A stretch of 64,000 nt of DNA from Ricinus communis (taxonomy: Eukaryota; Streptophyta; Magnoliopsida; Malpighiales; Euphorbiaceae). Within the stretch, counting starts at the first letter, position 1; each line of letters begins with the position of its first letter. Of this stretch, positions 24,501 to 38,562 are shown in pieces. Where the stretch lies: positions 23,212,888 through 23,276,887 of the forward strand of contig NC_063260.1 of NCBI RefSeq assembly GCF_019578655.1, written 5' to 3'. Both the position numbers and the translations under genes were made by a program. The notes beneath the pieces are model-generated. The model was not told the origin of the DNA. It ran no database searches and worked only from the letters and a program-made list of their open reading frames with translations.

Positions 24501-27500
24501 CAAACAAATAAGGTTGGTGACCGACAGTTAAGAATGGGGAATTATTTCAAATGTTACAGCAGTGAGACTTCAAAAAATATGATGAATATTTATTCCTGAA
24601 AATTAATAATTAGTACTTTGTAACTCAAAATCTTATACTGGTATTAGTATTTGTATATGTTTTGTTAAGCAGTCATGTATCAGCTAACTATTTTGATTAA
24701 GAAGAAAAAGACAATTAATCCATTTGTTTTTGGGTATCCATAAGATGTTTCTGCCCTTGCCGAGGCAATTCATTAATCTTTTTGAAATGGACTACTATCT
24801 TAAAAGTTACTGCTGAGATTAAATGAATGTCATGTTAAATGTTTAAATGTTAAAACTTAAAATTCTAAATATTTCAAATTGAGCAAAATACCACATTATG
24901 AGCATATCCCTTTAACTTTTATTTTAAACTTTTATAGCTGAAGAAATATTAAATTTTATTTTTAATAAGTAAATGCTTTAAAATTATAATTTTTGAAAAG
25001 ATCCCATTATTATTAATTAAAAAATAATGTAAGAAAGTAGTTTTAAAAATATTTATTAAATTATTTTAGAAAAGTAAAATTAATTGCATTCTATTAAGCT
25101 AAAGTGTGTTTATGGAAAGAAATTTGATAATGTTTAAAAAGATATTATCTTGAGTTTTTGGCTCGGGGACTCAACTCCCGAGGCGGTATTTATAACAGGA
25201 CCTTAGGTCTTGCCTTTTGCATATATGCACATATTGTGTCCGGAGTTAGGAGACATTGGCAAAACTCATCTACAAGTATTATTAGATAGATATTCCTTGA
25301 TTTTGTTTCAAGCTTATCAAACCCTTATTTATTCATGTTTTTGTGATTTTTTATTTACATTTAGTTTTTTATTTTTTTATTGTTTCAAAAAATATTTAAT
25401 AATACAGTTTTTACATTTTATATATATTTTCTTGGGTTGTTTTTTTGATAAAATAACTTAAAACAATAAAAAGATATTTAAAGAACAATAATAACTTAAT
25501 TTTTTTTATATTAAAGTATTTGTGAAAAGTTTGCTTTATTAATCTCTGTCCTGCGGCCCTTAAATCATGGCATCGTTTTCGCCTGTTTTTCTTTCCATCA
25601 AACGTCAGCATATTCTTGGATTCAGTAGTGGCGGGAGGGGGCTAGTAGGGGCCATAGCCCACCCTAGTTTTCCAATAAAATAATTGCAATCTTTCATATA
25701 TTTTTATATTGTGTTCCTTAAGATTTGGCCCTTAAAACTTCAAATATCTCAAAATTTTCTTTATTTCTTTCTTTATATTTGTAATTATCTTTAATATTGT
25801 GTTTTGTTAAAAAATTTAAAATTTATTTATCTATCTAAAATTTATATATTAAAATAAAAATTAATTTAAAATTTTATATATTTAAATTCATATAATATTA
25901 ATTATAATTAAATTAAATTCTAATAAAACATGTAAAATTTTTAAATAAATTGTACGGTAATTTATCAATTATATAATATTAAAATATTTTTAAATATTTA
26001 TATTTTTTCTTATATATATTTATTTTAAATAAAATAAATTTTTAATTGATTTCAATCATATTAATCTCATTTTTTCTAATTCCTAATTATTTATAATTTT
26101 AGCTTAGATTGTATGAAACTTAATAGTTACATATTAATTAATTATTTTTTAGCTTTTTAGTAAAAAGTTATTTTGGTACTCCCTGAAATAAATTTGTAGC
26201 CATACCACTACTTGCTTGGAAAAGAGATACACATAAAGGTACATATTTGCCTTTTCTCTCTGTTTATTTGTAATGATAAAAGATGCCCACCTTAGTATTT
26301 GTATCATCATTACGATCCAACTATCAAAGAGACACAACACACCTCTAGACTTGATATGCCCATCATGATCATTACATTCATTCTTTATCCAATATTTAAC
26401 CAACCATTGATTGTCTTTGTGCAAAGACATTTTCGTGCATCCATCTCCCAACTGATTTTTTTTTTTTTTTGTGACTTTTTATTCCACATTTTATAGGTAG
26501 TTGGAACCTTGATTCTTTCTTTCCTTCCTTTTTTCTTCTTCTTTTAAATGGATTTCTTGACTGTTTACTTAGTTTTCATGAGGGCTAGAGCCTAAACATA
26601 ATGGATATTGTATATATACTATATAGTTTGTATATAGATCTCATTCTAAATGTCAAGTAATCCATTAAGCTTACATTTGATATTTGAAATTTTTTTAAGG
26701 TGAACAAGTTACTACAACACATGCATTCGATCTTTGAGCCACACGAGCCGAACATCAGAAAGAACTATCAGCCCAATAAGCTATGGCCTTTTGTTAATTT
26801 TTGCTGTTTTGATACCTCGCTTCATTTCTATTGTCTTTTAGATTCTAGTTCCATTATGGATAAACTACTATCCTATTAAGTGATTTAGGATTTATTTGCG
26901 ATTGCCATCGGTGCTAAGAAGCAGGTTTATAATTTTCATTTTTATTTATTAATTTGGTTTTCTAAAATTTCTTATATAACTTATTTTTGAAAAAAAAAAG
27001 AAAGTATTTTTTCTAAAAGCAGTTTCTAAATTTCAAAAGTAAATATACCCTCAATTCCAGATGAGCTTTTACTGACTTATAATTTGATACAGTGAGAAGC
27101 CGATTTGATTTGCTGATAGTATTATATGGCACTTAAGGGCCCAACAGTAGACCCAGCCCAAGATGTTTTATTCTTGAACAGCAGCCCAAGATGCATTTAA
27201 GTTTGGACCAAGTAGGTGGCTCATGTTTAGAAAATGGACTTTCATAAGATAGTTCAGAACTCCTGCTATGTCCCACTAAAATGATAGATCCAAACGGTTA
27301 AATTGTGTGAAGTTACTTCTAACTTTTGTTGAAATAAGTTTACAGGATCACAATACATAGATGTTTTTATTTGTCATCTCACATTTTACTATTTTTCTCT
27401 TTAAATTTCTTAAATGATTTAAAATATGTTACAGTTTTCTTTATTTAAAAATAAACCATCTATACTATACTTTTATTTTATTTTAGTTTTCTTTTTTTCT

Positions 27501-28010
27501 AACTTAACATCTTAGAGTTTTAATACGTTGTTGTCCTTTATTTCAAGATTAATTATTTTATAATAAATTTTAGCAACTAAAATGGAAAAATATGCAAATA
27601 TGACAAAAGAGAATTAGAGCTTTAGAAGATGATTGTGGGATCAAAGGGATTGGAGCTCAATAAAACTAAAACAGGAATATATGTGGTGGGATCACAGAAA
27701 TAATCATCTTAGATAGAATATTAACAAATAATAAATCAATTATTAATTTAAAGTTAAAATCTGGTGGATGGGAGTTGAATATATCAGTATAATAAGTAAA
27801 CAAAGGATAAAAAGAAGAACTAAAAAATAATAATTAGATGTGCATTCTACCGTTATAAAAAAAAACGATTAAGGTTTCATATTTTTAAAGGAATAAAATA
27901 AATGAGAACCTTATCACCACTCTCCACCGATCCAGTTTTAAAACTCGAACCTTATCCACATTGGTGAAGGCGCTTACAGCATAGTGTCACACCGTGGAGC
28001 CAACAAAACT
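21552..28010. other. gene-poor AT-rich intergenic region
   Basis: About 6.5 kb with no gene I can support. It contains the kinase promoter (near 21552-21900), a short TGATTT-type hexamer repeat near 22657-22681, and transposon-like scraps such as the GC-rich patch near 25161-25195 and the GGGGGCTAGTAGGGGCC patch near 25636-25660. Open frames here are short, hydrophobic and codon-random. Confidence 0.55.
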
Positions 28011-28016
28011 CACGTG
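28011..28016. promoter_or_regulatory. G-box CACGTG upstream of BTB gene
   Basis: CACGTG about 165 bp before the BTB start codon and 80 bp upstream of the TATA-like motif, a usual position for a functional G-box. Motif match only. Confidence 0.4.
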
Positions 28017-28092
28017 ACAATACCACTTGCTGTCCACACTATCACATACTCGCCATGATTTCTCAGCCACCTGTCTACTTAACATCATCCAC

Positions 28093-28102
28093 TTTATATA
28101 AA
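28093..28102 (+). promoter_or_regulatory. candidate TATA box of the BTB gene
   Basis: TTTATATAAA lies about 80 bp upstream of the ATG at 28177, implying a short leader of about 50 nt. Confidence 0.5.
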
Positions 28103-28176
28103 CGAACAAATAAAAACTGCCATCATCTCCGTGGCTCCATCCTCATCTCCAAATATCATTGCACTAATCCTAAAAG

Positions 28177-30518
28177 ATGATGCAATCGAACCCCAAAAAA
28201 CGACATCGCACCATCAACCACCGCTACTTCTCCTCCGCCTCCGCCTCCGCCTCCAACACCACAGCCACTACACGCCTCTCCTCAACCGCTGCCATAATCG
28301 ATTCCTTGTCAGATAAAACCGTCACCGAAACCTCCCAAAAACGCCGCCTAGATACCTCATTTAACGATCCAACAACCGCCGATGTCATCCTCCATCTTGT
28401 ATTGGATCCCACAGCTCCATTGGCCGATGACTCTGTTTCAGTTTTTGACGACCCATCCGACGACGTACAGATCTATCTCCATTCTCACATTCTCACGCGT
28501 GCCAAATATTTCTCCGCTTTATTATCCGATCGCTGGAAAAACAACAACACTACCACCACCACAACCAACAATAACTTTATCTCTCTCAAGTTGAATGTGC
28601 CTCCTACACAAAACTCAATTGAAAATCGTTTAACAGTACTCCAACTCCTCTACACGGACGAATTCACCGCAGTAATTACCTCTCCATCGATAGCGCTCGA
28701 CATTTTGCCGGTCGCACTAGAGTTATTGTTCGAAGAATGCGTAAAGAACTGCGTTAAATTCCTCGAAGCAGTGCCGTGGTGTGAAGAAGAAGAAAACCGC
28801 GTGGTTAATTTAATTCCAACTCTTAACACAGAGGAATCTGAAGTACTGCTCGCTAGGGTTAGGGTTTCACAAGATAATAAAAATAATAGTAATAATGATA
28901 ATGCACTATGCGAGGAAATGCTGTACGGATTAATATTATATGCAATGCATAACCATCCCAACACGGCGTATGTGAAAGCGTTTGTGGCGAAGGTGTTGAG
29001 AGATGTGTCGAATAGAGAATCTGCAAGGATTGTATTGGAGAGGGCATTTGAGGAGAGTTTGAAGGTGGTCAAGGAATCAATGGAAGAATATACGAGTCCT
29101 GATTTTAGAGGAGTTGATTACAATGAGACAGAGGCTATACAGAGAGTGAATTTGCACACAGCGTTGACGAATGGGAAGCATCTCTTGTGGTTAGTAGAGA
29201 GAATGATTGATTTGAAAGTGGCGGATAATGCGGTGATAGAATGGAGTGAGCAGAGTGGATTTACAGGTGATCTGCAACGTGCTTTTAGAGATGATGCTTC
29301 CAGGAATATCGTTCCTGGTCTTCCTAATGTTGTCCTTCGCTGCACTGCTAAACTTGCTAATGCTGTGGCTTCTGGTTCCATTTTGGCTCCTAGACAGGTA
29401 ATGATGTTGGTACTTTGTGTTTTTATATGACATGAGTTGTTTTGTTTATTAACAAAGGTTAAGTTTTTTCTTAACTGAAATGCTGCTTGTAACTGTCTGT
29501 CAGATTGATTGTTAGAATAGCTAATAGCATTGGGTGTCGTAAAAGATGAGGTCGCTGAAAACCGGGTAGCAAGTCACATTGTAGATATTTTGATTTTAGG
29601 AAACAAAGGTGTAGTAGAGTAACAAAATGGTTTTCTTGTATAATTTGTTTGTTTTGATTTTATGACTTAGTTTTGTGGTAATACGTTGGTGGTTTTGGAT
29701 TTTGATTTGTGGGATTAAGCAAACAGTTTGGAATTTGGTAGGGCGCAGACTGTCCATATTGGACAAATTTCCTAAACCAAACTACAAATGAGGTAAAAAC
29801 CAAATTGAATTGTTTAGCTAATGAGACCAAACTAAAGTAAGTCAAAATCTTATAATTTGGTGTAACTAGGGAAAGATCAGTGTTGGGTGGTAGTTCTTCT
29901 GAGGCCTACTGCTGCAATAAGCTAAAAGATCTCCTGTGCATGGAAAGAGTTTAGAGTATGGTTTGTGGTTAAACAATCATTTGAAGAAATGAAGAGTAGT
30001 AGAGGATTTCCATACACAATGATAACACTAGTACTTTCTTTTGTATGATTCACTGTCAAACTTGCTATGATGTCTATCAGAATTTCTGAGATGTGACTGT
30101 GTAAATGATTTTCTATGCTGAACATTCCATGAATATAGCGTAGTTTCATTGAATTTAGGCCTTCAGGGAACTGTTTTTTTATTTTATTTTATAGCATCCA
30201 CATCGAGTATAACAGATGTTTAAATTCTCTACTTGCTTGTAGGTGAGGATGAAGCTTGTAAAAGACTGGCTGCCTGTTCTGATTGTGTGCAAAGATAATG
30301 TACCTCCAATGTCAGTCAGTCATAGATCACTTTACCTAGAGCTGGAAGAGACATTCCTAAAGATCATCTCCACTTTGCCCATGTCAGATGCACAAGAGTT
30401 GTTGCAGCAGTGCCTCAGCTTCTCAACTCGCAATGTTGAAGATTGCCCCCATTTGGTCAATGCATTCAACACTTGGTTTCGCCGGGCAATGCGACCCCCA
30501 CAACGGAACCTTTTCTAA
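28177..30518 (+). CDS. BTB/POZ domain protein (At1g63850-like)
   Basis: Two exons, 28177-29397 and 30243-30518, give 498 residues. The start is the first of two consecutive ATGs. The N-terminus is basic and Ser/Ala/Thr-rich (about 1-60). A BTB/POZ fold follows (about 66-170: ADVILHLVLDP, then HSHILTRAKYFSALLSDRW, then LQLLYTDEF). The rest is an alpha-helical region typical of this plant subfamily, with NGKHLLWLVERMIDLKVAD and a conserved C-terminus (DAQELLQQCLSFSTRNVEDC). BTB proteins of this kind usually dimerise and act as CUL3 ubiquitin-ligase adaptors; no substrate can be read from the sequence. It resembles the Arabidopsis At1g63850/At5g60050 group from memory. Expansions such as runs of Asn/Thr (about residues 120-132) are probably species-specific. 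Confidence 0.92.
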
Positions 30519-31455
30519 CAATGCTCTATTACACTATTTACCTTGTCTGCTGCTTCATATGGAGATTCAGCACTTGTCAAATATTGTATATATTTTATCT
30601 GATGTCTGTATATAAGCCCTACTTCTGAAGCAGGAGCATATCTCAATGCTTCCTTTGCGTTTCTTTTCCTTTTGGGGGGCACTAGCTTTGTTTCTTCTTG
30701 AAATGAACGGTGGCCTACTTCTTGTGGCTGTTTCCCATGGCATGTAATGTACATAGTTCATTATAATTTTCCACTTGGAAGTAGTTTTCTTTACCTTGTT
30801 ATGGTTGTCAATTTTGATCCATTGCTTTAGTTTTGGACTGAATTATTAGTCATGGTTATTGTAGTTGCAAAGGCGCACCATTATTATGCAAGGTTTAATA
30901 TGCAGGTAAAGGAGGGGAAATGAATAATAAGTAGCAATGAGGCAGAAATGGGTTCAGCTTGCATTTTCATCTGAAGTTTCAGAATCATGACTTATTAAGA
31001 CTGCATAAAGCAACTGTCAGCAACTCAAAATGATAACAAAAACATTGAACAGCCAAACATCATGGCAACAAATTTGTGTTGAAAAGGATCTTGTTTATTT
31101 ATTTAAATTTTCATTTTATAAAATAACAAAATTCCCATTGCTGTTTACACTCTTAAAGAAGAAAACAAAGATGGAAGAACTTCATACTGATGGCAACAGC
31201 AATTTACACTAACTACAAGATCTGAATCAGATATCAGGTGCAAAATGCACTCTGAAGTTTCCAATTATGCAATACAAATGAAATTACCCTTTTATTTCAG
31301 ATGAAAGGCTTAACCAGCAACAGCTAAAATTTATACATTACCTGTTGCAATTATGTGATGACCTTATTCATATATCAGATATCTGTCAGCGGCATTAGGA
31401 CTATGAGTGAGAGAAGGGAAGGTTAACGCTATCACAATATTGAGAAAATCTTTAA
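30519..31455. other. tail-to-tail spacer between BTB and At1g01500-like genes
   Basis: Convergent genes end on either side, so this stretch probably holds both 3' UTRs. No other feature seen. Confidence 0.5.
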
Positions 31456-32871
31456 TCATAGTAGCCGCCTTCTAAAGCTGCGTGTGGTGCCTTGATAGGT
31501 TTGAACCAGCAACCCCACGCCTATCCCAATTCCAATACAAATGCTTAGCCCGATGCCAACGCCTACCCTAACTCCAGCATTGAACCATGAGAGTTCCCCA
31601 TCTTCACCTTCTAAATATTCCCTTCCTGAGTACAGGTAGCTATAGCCTTCATTTTCTGGCTTCAGGTTTGAGTAATCTTGGAACTGCATCATTAAAACAA
31701 GATTCAAGCAGAATACTGGTGACAATTTATGTTGCAAGTTTGAATTAAAGTCTAATGATACATCACCTCTTGCAGTTACTTAAGGCCATATGAAGCATAA
31801 TATGTGAAAACATTACATGCTAACAGTAACATAATGTGGGGGATGAGGACTAAAACAGAAAAAACTAAAGAATTTGTAAAAATTGTTCTCCAAAACGTCA
31901 ATGTCATGCAGCTCTGTCAAATGCAACAATTATGTAAACAAAACTGCAACAGTGATAGTTCTGTATAAAAAAATATATCATTCTGTTGGTGAAGATAATC
32001 CTGGTCTTCTGTTTGACAACTATAATGAATCTTAACTATTACAAGTTGGATTGCAGAATAGGGGTTAGAGATAAAATCAGTGTATAAAGAAGCAGATCAA
32101 TATAGCATTTTCATTATGAAAAACAGTTCATTTTTCCTGCAATTCCAGCGTTGAATTGAGCAATACCTGTAAAGGAATCCGGAAAGGGGCATAGTCTGGG
32201 TTCTCAGTTGCCTCGTATTCTGGTATGGAATCCAACATGCCTTTCCTCATTTGCTTCTTGTGCAAACTTAGCTGCAAAGTGTTAGTTAAGATAATTGGTG
32301 TGCCTGAGAAGGATCCTGCAACATAGACCTCAATTGTAGGTGAAGGTGAGTCTAGACCCATATGCTGTTTCGCCTTCAGGAAGCTAGTGCCTACAGTTGC
32401 ATCCGACTTACAATTTATACTCCATTTATAGCTATGGCCTCTCGGTTCTCCTATAACACCATTACTATAGCACAATTCAAGAACCCCAGATAGCAAGAGA
32501 ATATTCTTATCAAAAACTTCAAACTTCACACTTCCAGTAATCCTTATGCTATCCGTGCTAACAAATGTAGCTTCTTCAGATTTCTTGTCCAACCTATCCC
32601 TCCTAAGAAGAATTGATGGCCCATCAGAATCGACAGGAGTTCTAATACCATTTACTTCAAGAAGTGTGTCAGGGTGTAACGGAATGTGATTCACTGTAAG
32701 GTGCTCAGGAGTTGCGTCGTCAATCTCACATTTGCTAACACGAACATAGAATACTCTTAAATCAAGCCAAGGTAATGGTACATTAATGCTGGGCTGAGAA
32801 GACTGCCTCATATTTGTATGATCATTATCCAACAGCCCATTTCCGTTTGATGTTTCATATGAATTCTCCAT
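31456..32871 (-). CDS. At1g01500-like plant protein with C-terminal membrane segment
   Basis: Two coding exons, 32871-32167 and 31683-31456, give 310 residues. The start ATG (MENSYETSNG) is the only one in frame and matches the family's usual start. The body is a conserved plant-only domain with LPWLDLRVFYVRVSKCEIDD, KKSEEATFVSTDSIRITGSV and VYVAGSFSGTPIILT. The C-terminus has a Gly-rich hydrophobic stretch rich in GVGIG repeats (about residues 265-295), probably membrane-inserted, followed by a basic end (TTRSFRRRLL). Homologues are sometimes labelled 'erythronate-4-phosphate dehydrogenase family', but I see no dehydrogenase or NAD-binding motif, so I treat that label as unsupported. Function unknown. 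Confidence 0.92.
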
Positions 32872-34028
32872 GGCCCTCAAAAGCTTTTAATCTTCCTTCT
32901 CAATCAAATTCTTCCACTTCCACTCGCTCACAAACTTGAAATTCATCATATGAGAATAAATAACCTGCAGCAATGTCAGTAGAGTGGATGCACAACAATT
33001 CAAGCAACCTAAGCTGGGCATCCAAATGCCAAACAAAAAGAAAAAGGAAGTCAAAGACCTGCTAACTATACAGATAGAGAAGAAGAGGGCCAAGAATTGT
33101 GAAGAAAAGATTCAATTCAAACTGCTTTAGTCAATAAAGCTAGACAAAGGAAACTAAAAGGAAACAAAGAGAAAGCTTTGATCCAACTACTCTTAAGTTA
33201 ACTGAATCAAGTAATCTACATGGAAATAATCAAACGGGGAATTTTAAAGGAAAAGTTTGTTACACTCAAAATCCAATTGAAAACTTGAAAGGAATCCATC
33301 CCAGAGAGACACAGCACCTAACAAGATGGTAACAAAGGAAGCTAAACTACACAATAAATTCATTCCAAGGCGAAAGGGCTTGAATAGAACAGCAAGAACC
33401 ATAGATAAGACCCGAGAAATAAACACAAACAGTTCAGAAAAGGGAGCTAAGAAGGAAACAATTATGATACCAGAAGCAGAAACAAAAAGATAAAGTGATA
33501 AGAAGATAAGAAAACGAATTGGAGAAAAGTACAAAGCTCCAAGAGTTAGAATCCATTAAATGACAGTTTCCTCCCAACAGTAGTAATAACAATAGTAATA
33601 AAAAAAAAGGTACCGTCCCAAACTGATTTACCATTAATATCAAAGAACAACAAAACATTAAGCAAACTCTAACTGCTTATGTACATAATCAAATAAAAGA
33701 AACCAAGTAACATGAATTGACGAGATTAAGCAAATGAATTGTAGAAGTACTCACGAAGAAATATACCAGCTACACCAGAGAAATCAAGATGAAAATCATT
33801 CGCTCACAGATTCATTAAGCTTCTTATATAACAAAGTAACAGAAAAGAACAAAAACGACTCATCAAGGATTCCAACAATATTGTCAGAATAGAAGACAAA
33901 TTATGTGTGATATATGAATACAGACAACTCTGTCTAATGTGAGTGTGAAATCCTGAGAATAAAACAAAACAAAACAAGATGGCATTATTTTATACACAAA
34001 AAATATATATATTAGAAGAAAACTCACC
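32872..34028 (-). other. probable 5' leader and leader intron of the At1g01500-like gene
   Basis: A good acceptor (TTGCTGCAG|G at 32965) lies 93 bp upstream of the ATG, and a strong donor (GTG|GTGAGT at 34027) lies about 1.06 kb further upstream. This suggests a long intron in the 5' UTR. A further donor-like GTGAGTAC near 33750 allows a middle exon. Inferred from splice signals only. Confidence 0.5.
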
Positions 34029-34291
34029 ACCAAAACCCGGTCTTTGTTCGTGTGTCTGGTTTCGTTCGGGCCTGCCCAATCCAATAACATCAAACTTATG
34101 GCTAGTGGTGAAAGTTGGGTCCTCTTCAATCCAGCAGAAAAGAGCTTTTGATTTTCTAAAGAAAATTCGTAGCCACGCAAAATTTCAACTTGTAAAAGCA
34201 CAATCCAACGCTTTACCAAATAAACGTAAATTATTTTTGAATTAGTATTTGATTTAAAAAAAAAAGAAGAGAGAAGTTAAGGTAAAAAAAG

Positions 34292-34340
34292 AAGCACAAC
34301 CCAGTCCCTGAAATTACAAAAAGAAAACTGGGCTGTGCTT
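34292..34340. repeat. 14-bp inverted repeat (hairpin)
   Basis: AAGCACAACCCAGT at 34292-34305 pairs with ACTGGGCTGTGCTT at 34327-34340 with one G-T style mismatch and a 21-nt loop. It could be a fossil of a small TIR element. No flanking duplication was found. Confidence 0.7.
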
Positions 34341-35635
34341 AATTTTCGATTTAGAAGTTGATAAAATACAGGTGAATTTTTTAGTTGATTGATTTTTCTT
34401 AATAGTATAGTGGGGTAAATTGTGTATATGAAATTCTTGAGATCTTATCCAAGAAAGAAAGCGTGTAGGTTGGTTCACAGTACAAAAGGCTAATGGAATT
34501 GAAAAGGACAGCACATTCTTCTTCTTCTTCTTTTCGTATCACATTTATGAAAATCTAGGAGTAGACATTAAGAACCTATCAACTATTCACTACGATATAT
34601 GATGAGAATGAGCTATTCTGTTTTCGTAAGAGTTCAGCCAATATTTGCACTTCTTGCTGATGAAAGTGGAGAAATTTTTTACATGTTCATATCATTAAAC
34701 TTCATAAAAAAAGAAGAAAGAAAAAAGAATTTTGGGCTTCATTTATTATTTATATTCCGAGTCAACTAGCTTGCTTCTCAAAACTAGAGCTCTTTTGAAC
34801 TATTTTAACCCGGCAGCTCCAATTCTTCCAATCTCAAATGAGGTTTATTTTTAAATATACAATTCATTTCAAGAATTATATAGTTAATTATTTAATATAT
34901 AAATTTATTCAAATAAAATAAGTCGTTACAAGCCGATTGACTTCTCATAAATTAAAAAAATAAAATATGCTTTTCATAAATTAAAAAATAATAAAATTTC
35001 GACAAATCACAAAATTCATTTTATTAATTAAATACTAGTAAAAGAAAAAATCAAAGTATCTAATGACATAAATAAATTTCCTTAATACTACTTGAATTAC
35101 ACAAACTAATTCAACTCTTTAACTCTTGAGATTGAGATGTATTATTTTCCATAGAACCAACACCAAAGTGTTTTAAAGGCTATGTTATTTTCTAAAAGAA
35201 ATACTCTATGATTGAGATATTCCAATTGATTACTAAACTATTATTTGGCCTTCTTCTTTGTTGTTTTCTCAAAAAAAAAAAAAAAAATCTATCTATTAAA
35301 CGAATATTTTATCTAGTGGGTTAATGATAAACTATATTATGCATAGAAGTGGACAAAGATACCACCAAAGCATATTATAAAAATGTTGAATAAATGATGC
35401 AATACCTAACATGTCTTATCATAAAATATTACATATTTTCTACGGAAAATGTTTCACATTTAAATTAGTATGCCTATAAAATTGTATCTTTTTTTAACTT
35501 TTCTTTTTTGCCATGTACGAAACGTGGATTTTTTGTGCGAAGACTGCAAACAAATTAAGATATAAAAAATAATAAGCCTCTTATGGCACAAGTTTTTCCA
35601 TACAAATTGACATCATGCTCGAGAGTCGTTTTGGG

Positions 35636-35649
35636 TGCACTCGAGTGCA
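35636..35649. repeat. 14-bp perfect palindrome
   Basis: TGCACTCGAGTGCA reads the same on both strands, with no loop. No nearby gene. Confidence 0.8.
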
Positions 35650-38562
35650 TGAAGAAGAAAGAAAGAAAAAGAAGCAAGAGAGATACTGATAGAATACACA
35701 ATTTTCAATAATTATAAATTGCAAAAAATTAGCCACCTAGACTATTTCTAAGGCACTTTTATATATATTAAATTTTTATTATTATAAATAATCATCCAAT
35801 AAAATAATTTTTAATAGAATCTTTATTTTTTAAAACATCAAATAAAAAATTAGTTTAGCTCTCCAAATTTTCAATCTGTTTTGTATTTATATAGTTTATT
35901 AATTGATGTTTGTGATTCTACTTCTTTTACTGGCAAAAATTAGAAACACAAAGAAAATAGAACTATTAATATACTTATTAAAAAAATTAAAAAGTAAAAT
36001 TTTCTGTTTTTTCTTTATATAATATTTTATTAAGATATTTTTTATTATAAAAGGAATTCTCTTTAAAATAGAAATGCTACTGCCTTGTTATTAATTATCA
36101 AATGATGGACCTAATCCTAACATACCTATTTCCATTGCATGAATTCACTCTCAGCATTCTTCACAATTTTAGGAATTTTTAATTATTTTCTTGCCGGTTT
36201 TCAAGATCCATCAACTAGAATAAAGCTGTATATTATGTATTACTTTAAAGAAATGCTCAATTATTTTGGCATGTACTATTTCCTCATTATTTATGTTACT
36301 TCATAAAAATTAGTTTGTATATGATTTTGAAAGTCTTCTATTATGGCTTGGATGACTGATGATATTGATTCTTTAATATTAGAATATATAATTTATTTCA
36401 GGTCACTTATCTATTGTTACAAATCACTAATTAAATCATATTTATATTCATAATACCGACAGACTTGACATAATAATAAACAAAAGGAATTTTTATCTTT
36501 ATTTTTTTCTTATAAACGCATGCATGAATTTTCTTAGTTCCAATCGATTCTTATTTATTTTTTGTCTACACAAAAACATATACAAATTTTCCTACCAATA
36601 TAACAATTTGCAACTGTTCGTTTAACAGTTTCTTTTTTCATTCTAAACAAAGAAAAACATAGAATTATAAATGATTGTTAGAAATAATACGGAAAGTATT
36701 TTGTCATTTAAATTATAGGCAACGGTTTATAAACTTGTTAAGAATTGGTAGTAGTGTAAGAGGAGAAGCAAACAAGCCGATAAAGAAGGACAAAGGGTTT
36801 AAACGGAGAAACTTATATTTTCCAAACATGAAGCTCCTAGGCATAGCCATGGAGAAATTTCACCCACCTATATTGATTTATGCAACTTACGCATCAAATT
36901 GAAGCTTTCTAGTAGTCGAATAAAAAACTTCTACCATCATTACTTATCATAATTATTTCAATTTGTCATCCTCTTTGTCAACGGTGATGTTTTGCTAATT
37001 CAGGTCTGTATCGAGTTATTGATATTGATTTAGCACCATTTTTACACACTTACAAGTATACCATTGACATAAAATGTGGATTTTTTCTATAATAGCCGTT
37101 TATGTTATTATTTTAATTATAAGTAATAATTATTAAATAAATTTAAAAAATAATTTATGACATTTTCAATAAACAAAATTAAGTATTATTAATGCAATAA
37201 ATATATAAATTATTTTGAAAAAATATTAATTAATTGATTTATTAATCATATAAAATCAATATCAAAATATAATTAATATGCTAAGATTAGAAGTATTATT
37301 TAATTAAAAAATTAGTAATATAATAAACATAAAACCTACATATAATGTCTCAAAATTAAATATATATGCCAAAGAAATTTTATATCCAGAATTTATACAT
37401 ATAGAGCCTCGGAACCTATCCAAAATAATAAAATGCCCAATCACGTCCTTACTCATCCTTTATTTATCATCTTGTGTTAGCAATTCAACTCATATAATCG
37501 ATTAAAGTATGGGCATTGAACTATCTCAAATTAACACATTGATTGCAATCCCAATGAATCCATCAAATGTCTCAATATCCTTGACGCACTTAAAAATTTA
37601 GACTCGGGATTCTATAACAAGCAAAAACCTTAAAAAAATTTTGAAATCACAAGAGAAAATGGAAAAGATGAAAGTTGGAAACTTGAGGGCCTTCAAAGAA
37701 AGCAAAAAGTCCTAATTTTGAAGTTTGATTTGAACTTTATACTGATTTCTCATGAGAGGATATTTTATCCACTGGGTTTGTTTTGTATCGATCTACAAGA
37801 TTACTCTGCTTTACAATTTACAGCATGCACATCTATATGTCTAGAAAAACAATGAGAAGGTAAAAGCACTTGAACACCTTCAACAATCATAATCTAAGCC
37901 CCACCTTCCTACACCGATTAACTAAAATTTTTGGAGCTCCACTCCTGACTGGCAAAAAACGCAATACCAATTACCACCTAAATTTTGAAGTTTTAAGTAG
38001 CCTATCCCAGCAAACATAGAGAAAGCATGATCACTAGCTTGCTATGAGCAGATGATATTTATCATAATCATTTTGTGGGAGGAAACATTGAAGGAGGATA
38101 GCAGAATCAGATTCAGAATCCGAATTGCTTCCACTAGCCTGTCAAAAGCTTAACATGACCTGATGCTGCCAAGAAACTAGCAGACAGTTTAAGGTGCAAT
38201 TTTTATGAGGCATCAGATCTCACATTTATGGTAAGCTAGCTCCCTACAACTTGATTTCAGCTTTAGGTGAAAGGTATTTGATGTAACAATCTGAAATAAT
38301 TCTCTCTTAAAACTCCACAATATGGGAATCTTGCACAATGAATCTTCATGGCTGCAGGGAAGTTACATCTTTCTGCACTCACTTCAACAAGGGGATCACT
38401 AACTCAGCAGAGGCATCCTATATCTTGGGATTTAACCACCTCATCAAGGATAGAGACATCCCTGGGACGCCAAATATAGAAAGAGTTCCCTTGCTAGTAA
38501 ACATGCACCTCAGACAAGGGATTATCCTTCAACGACTCTTAGAATCCTATATAAGTTATCGG

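Noticed and set aside
25161..25195. GC-rich inverted pair CTCGGG...CCCGAG resembling an LTR scrap
   Set aside because: Six paired bases only; no second LTR, primer-binding site or coding remnant nearby.
25625..25680. GC-rich patch resembling the end of a transposon
   Set aside because: The other end could not be located and there is no coding sequence.
36675..36902. 75-codon plus-strand open frame
   Set aside because: Isolated in AT-rich DNA with no conservation signal I can recognise.
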